From contig CM045988.1 in the NCBI GenBank assembly GCA_025175895.1, positions 90,431,137 through 90,495,136 of the forward strand: 64,000 nucleotides of DNA, read 5' to 3'. The position numbers and the translations under genes are program-made. This document shows positions 60,126 to 64,000 of this stretch, piece after piece. Source of the stretch: Wurfbainia villosa (lineage: Eukaryota; Streptophyta; Magnoliopsida; Zingiberales; Zingiberaceae). The notes below the pieces were generated by a model. It saw nothing but the letters and a program-made list of their open reading frames with translations. It was not told where the DNA came from and did not search any database. Position 1 is the first letter of the stretch; each line of letters opens with the position of its first letter.

Positions 60126-61216
60126 ATGAGATTGCGCGCGCGTGTATATAAAAGTCAACTCATCTGTGACATCAAAAGTCAATTTAAATTTGATCTCTTG
60201 TCAATTTTGATCCACACTCAGCTCAGACTTTGATTTTGACTAAATCAAACTTAATAATGGATAATAATAGATATTAAAGATGATGACGTAATATCTCTTC
60301 TGAATGATTGATTGTAGGATAGTTATAATGTCGATTGTAGGGTGGTTATAATACCCGTAGGATTTAAGATAATTAAAGAGTGAAATGATCGAGTAAGGGA
60401 TGTGATGATTATTTCAAAAAATCAATTGTGAGATAATAGAAAGATAATTTTTTCTATTACGATCTTACTTTTTGCACTATTTGTTCTATTTTATTTTATA
60501 TGTTTAGCTCAAATTATTATGCATAATTTTGATTATATGAATATTAAGTAATTGCATAATTAAAATTATAGAGAAAAAAAAATAATTTATATCGTTTGAT
60601 TCAATTTTTAATAATACGATCAAAATTTATTTGTTTGGATATTTTAATTTATAATCTAGTTTAATATTTTATTGTATTATTATTGGATGATATTAATTGG
60701 GTGTTAACTCGTGGAAGGGACTTTTGAAATTTTTAGATAATTGACTGTATTAATCTTTGTTAATTTTGAAATTATTTGTTAATTTTGGAATTAAAAAAAA
60801 ATCTTATGCATCTAAAATAATCATATTTTGAATTATATATCTCATTTACTAATGTGATTGACATCTTCCATTACTTGAAAATCGTCAATTATTTTGAATC
60901 AAATAGGGTGAAATAATATAACCGTATATAGATAACTAAAGTTATGAATAAAACTCTCGAACCAAATACACCCTAAAGGCCTCTCTTAATTCTCTTCTAA
61001 CTCATTCTTATCTAAAAAAGAAGAATTGATTGCTGAGGCTCAGTCTGAGAGAAGGAATCCACACATGAAAGATAGTTTATCTATCGACCTATAAGAAATC
61101 CGTGCTCGGAAGATAATTTGTTTATCGACGTATAAAAAAATATAGAATCGTCACATTATCAGTTCCCCTCTCAGCTGTCCTTATCGTGGAGTGAGATAAA
61201 TCGAATGAGTACTAAT
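60126..61216. other. Non-coding spacer
   Basis: No gene. AT-rich, with TATATAAAAG at about 60143 that has no evident transcript. Confidence 0.45.
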
Positions 61217-61470
61217 CACTATAAGAAATAAAGGGATTAGTGACTGAATTAGTGATCGAATATTAATTCGGTCACTAATATAATAACCGAATATTAAATC
61301 CGTCACTAATTAGTGACGGAATATTAAATCCGTCACTAATTAGTGATGAAAGATTTTTTTTTTGTCACTAAAATAGTGACGAAAATTATTTCCGTCGCTA
61401 ATTTAGCAACTAAAAATTATTTCCATCACTAAATTAGCGACCGATATAATTATCAGTCACTATAGAGGGA
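61217..61470 (+). mobile_element. CACTA terminus with subterminal repeats
   Basis: Starts CACTATAAGAAATAAAGGG, one base from the common plant CACTA end CACTACAAGAAA. It is followed by at least six direct and inverted copies of TTAGTGACGGAA/TCCGTCACTAA, the subterminal transposase-binding type of repeat in En/Spm elements. The partner terminus was not found before 62.58 kb. Confidence 0.78.
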
Positions 61471-61494
61471 GAGGAATTACAAACTCTATCATAC

Positions 61495-61887
61495 GATACT
61501 ATAAATGAAATATTTTATGAGGTTGTTGGTGGAAGAAAAAAGGACTCCATATATGGCCTTGGCTTCTAGGCAAAAGTTGTATACGATCAGTCAATGGCTC
61601 CTAAGCTTAGGGGTTGTCCTAGTTCTTCATCAACTGAAATGCAAGCGTTAAGAAAAGAAAATCAAAAATTAAGGGTTCAGGTGACGGAATTAAAGCAGTC
61701 GCTAGAAGATCGGGTCACTGCAGTAGAGCAGTCGATGAAAGATCGGGTCAAGACTATAGTAGAGCGATAAATACAGGAATATTTTTCTCGATATACATTG
61801 ATGAGTCCTTCTGCTTTTCCAACGCCACAAACATCACATGGTTTTGATTCACAGGAGACCCAAGACCTCAATACTGTTGATAAGTAA
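61495..61887 (+). pseudogene. CACTA Ptta/En/Spm transposase-like relic
   Basis: The plus-strand frame reads VGGRKKDSIYGLG before a TAG, then from 61594 MAPKLRGCPSSSS, a coiled coil (MQALRKENQKLRVQVTELKQ) and a tail to TAA at 61885-61887. VGG.KKGRVYGLGS followed by a coiled coil is the C-terminal layout of Plant_transposase Ptta/En/Spm proteins. In-frame stops (TAG near 61567, TAA at 61768-61770) disable it. Only the C-terminal end remains, next to the terminus, implying a large internal deletion. Confidence 0.75.
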
Positions 61888-62578
61888 CTCAGAACAACAA
61901 CATATCTTTTTGAGGTATTTTTTTTTATTTATCGTTGAAAGATTGTGATTTGTGAATGCACTTATCCTTTTGCTTTTTTGATTCAATTTATTGCTGCAGT
62001 TTACTATATACCCATTGTCACCTAAACTAGTGGCCTAAGGCTAAAGATACCCAAGGACACCCCTCAGTTTCTCAAAGTGATGCTTGATTCCTGAGTTATA
62101 GATGTTCCATTTGCATAATTTGGCAATCATACAATGTTATTCCCTGTAACTTATTTCAGGAGAATGTACATTGGATTTTATGAATTTAGATGATCAATCT
62201 ATTGGGATATTTTGGATTCTCTCTTTTATAATGGCTCAGTAAACGTGCTAAGCAGTTATGAATTGGCTTTCATCAGCTGGAGTAACAGAAATCCTACAAG
62301 GACCTAATATGCAACCTAATGATAGGATGGTGATGATGCGAGAAACTTATCCCCTATCTATGACATTACTTTCTAGATTGTCAATCAATTTATGCTTAAA
62401 GCCTTCATTTCAACTTGAAAAAGTCATATTTCTTGGTTATGTATAGAAAATTTATACATTGGAAAACTTTTCTAAAGTGCTACACTTTTATCTGTGGCTA
62501 CTTTTATCACGCACAATTATATTGTTGCAGGCTCATTTTTGTTAATATAGTGGGTTGCATGAATCACCTTCATTAGTC
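61888..62578. other. Non-coding, probably CACTA-derived
   Basis: No ORF of note and no second CACTA terminus (CTTGTAGTG) recognised. Ends at the start of LTR-like sequence. Confidence 0.4.
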
Positions 62579-62964
62579 TCGTGAGATGCACGATCAAAGG
62601 AGTGTGCACGCGCGCGTGGTTGTATTACACCCCCTTTATAAGGGGGTGTGCGTCCAAAGCCGAGGGGTTGGCTGCAGAGAGAGGAATTGCTGGGGCAGAG
62701 TTTTTGAGTGTGAAAGTTTCGTCGAAGAGAAATTCAGAGATCAGAGAACACCGAGGCACGGTTGGACCTTGGTTCGTGGAGGAGGAGGTTCTTTCCCTTG
62801 TGATCGACCCTCAGACAACAAGCAGTTTCATCCCTACAATGCCTTTATCCCTACAACGCCAACTCTCGCAACCTCTGCAAGTATTTTATTTTTCTCTTCT
62901 GCATTTTCGTTTCTTCTGTTCTTTCCATTTAGATTAGTTCGAAAAGATGCCTTAATCACCGACA
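62579..62964 (+). mobile_element. 5' LTR of right-edge copia element
   Basis: The 3' edge ...ATCACCGACA is clear because the primer-binding site follows. TATA sequence CCCTTTATAAGGGGGTGTGCGTCC (62634-62656, itself palindromic) parallels the LTR at 6.5 kb, as does CTGCAAGTATTTTATTTTTC at 62874 against CTGTAAGTATTTTTTTTTTC there. The 5' edge is uncertain. Confidence 0.7.
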
Positions 62965-62965
62965 A

Positions 62966-62978
62966 TGGTATCAGAGCC
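62966..62978 (+). other. Primer-binding site of right-edge copia
   Basis: TGGTATCAGAGCC, exact match to the initiator tRNA-Met type, one base after the LTR end. Confidence 0.9.
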
Positions 62979-64000
62979 AAGTTGGTGAAGCATCTGTTCA
63001 AATTGTTTTTGCAAAATCACTGTTCATCGCGAAAGGAAGTCACGAGAACGAAGAACAATGATTTGCCGAGCAGTTTTCGAAAATAGCCCTAGCGAAATTG
63101 CTCTGTAACGAGCAATTTCATACCAGTCTGAGAATCGGACCGATTGCGCTAGTGGGAACAGTTTCCTTGTAAGAACAGTTCCTTGGGAAACTGCTCTGCT
63201 TGCCGAGCAGTTTCAGACCGGTCTGAGGATCAAACCGGTCTCGAAGGGGAACAGTACCCTGGAAAATTGCTCGAGTAGTTTCAGACCGGTCTGAGAATCA
63301 GACCGGTTGCGATAGAGGGAACAGTTCCCTGAGGAAATAGTTCCCTATAACACTGCTCTACTTCCCAAGTAGTTTTTCAGATCGGTGTGGCAATCAAATC
63401 GGTTGAGAGGGGAATAGTTTCCTGGGAAAATTGCTCGGGAGTGAAGTCCTCTGATGGGAACAGTTCCCTAGTGGAACAGATCCTAGTGGGACAACTATTT
63501 CCCGAGCAGTTCCAAGGTGGGAACAGTTCCCTTGCGGGAATAGTTCCCTGGAAAAATTGCCCGGGAAAGCAGTCCCTTGATTGGAATAGTTCTTTGGGGG
63601 CAACAACTTCCTGAGCAATTCCTAGGAGGGAACAGTTCCCTAGGAGAAACTGCTTCCCAAGGAGTAATGATCGTCTAGTAATCGTCGTTGGAATTTGGGG
63701 AACAGCTTCTAATGGGAATAGAAATTTCGAGACGTCGAGTCAAGACCGGTCTCGATTATAAACTAGTCCGTAAATAGATCGTCTGAAACCGTCCGAAACT
63801 ATACCGATTGGCCAAAATCGCCAAAATTGATCGGTATGCAAACCCCGGCTCGATGGAACAATGCACCTGAGAAGTTCCAAAGAGTGGCTGAGTGTCAAAT
63901 CGTCCGAACTCGATGTACAACTGATTTCAACCACCGAAATTTGTCGCTTTTAACTAGTCCGAAACTAGTCCGTTTCATAAAATAGATTGCATCGGGTTCG
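62979..64000 (+). mobile_element. Palindrome-rich leader of right-edge copia
   Basis: Non-coding leader running off the window. Repeating blocks combine GAGCAGTTTCAGACCGGTCT, GATCAAACCGGT and GGGAACAGTTCCCT. AGACCGGTCT and GGGAACAGTTCCC are self-complementary, and they recur many times between 63120 and 63650 at spacings of roughly 25-110 bp. No gag start appears before 64,000. Confidence 0.75.

Overview
The window is nuclear DNA of a flowering plant. Genes have spliced GT-AG introns, the families are plant ones (SBT2-type subtilase, GH17 glucanase with X8 domain, DUF1068, plant tubulins), and the space between them is filled with Ty1/copia, Ty3/gypsy, CACTA, SINE and MITE sequence. The GC-rich exons of the glucanase, methyltransferase and beta-tubulin genes suggest a monocot. 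The species cannot be told from the sequence.

Layout. 1-6.75 kb: a decayed minus-strand Ty1/copia element, with its 3' end outside the window and a 5' LTR at 6.24-6.75 kb. 8.4-9.3 kb: single-exon F-box gene (+). 9.6-15.5 kb: intact ten-exon SBT2-like subtilase (-), 837 codons once spliced. 19.1-21.6 kb: intact three-exon beta-tubulin (-), 445 codons. 22-31 kb: a repeat-rich tract with a SINE carrying a 16-bp target duplication, an old copia LTR, a gypsy RT relic, a Tourist-like MITE and a broken actin-depolymerizing-factor gene. 31.6 kb: a small membrane-protein ORF (58 aa). 33.6-36.9 kb: DUF1068 gene with a 24-nt micro-exon (+). 37.6-39.1 kb: solo LTR with a 5-bp target duplication. 40.4-41.5 kb: LCMT-like methyltransferase (+). 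41.8-43.1 kb: alpha-tubulin pseudogene (+). 44.3-45.9 kb: GH17/X8 endo-1,3-beta-glucanase (-). 46.35-60 kb: two adjacent gag-only LTR retrotransposons of one family (elements A and B). 61.2-61.9 kb: CACTA relic. 62.6-64 kb: 5' LTR and leader of a second copia element (+), related in plan to the one at the left edge.

The host genes are unrelated housekeeping or wall/secretory genes and form no functional cluster. What connects the window is its transposon biology. One LTR family (TGTTGG...CAACA) occurs as an old 3' LTR, a clean solo LTR and two gag-only, pol-less elements. Its LTRs carry a 29-bp repeat array, a second internal copy of the polypurine/U3 start, and a block where CAGTCGACTG-type and CGATCG-type words replace one another between copies. 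Element B is bordered by a perfect 140-bp direct duplication of host sequence, which is not a normal LTR target duplication.
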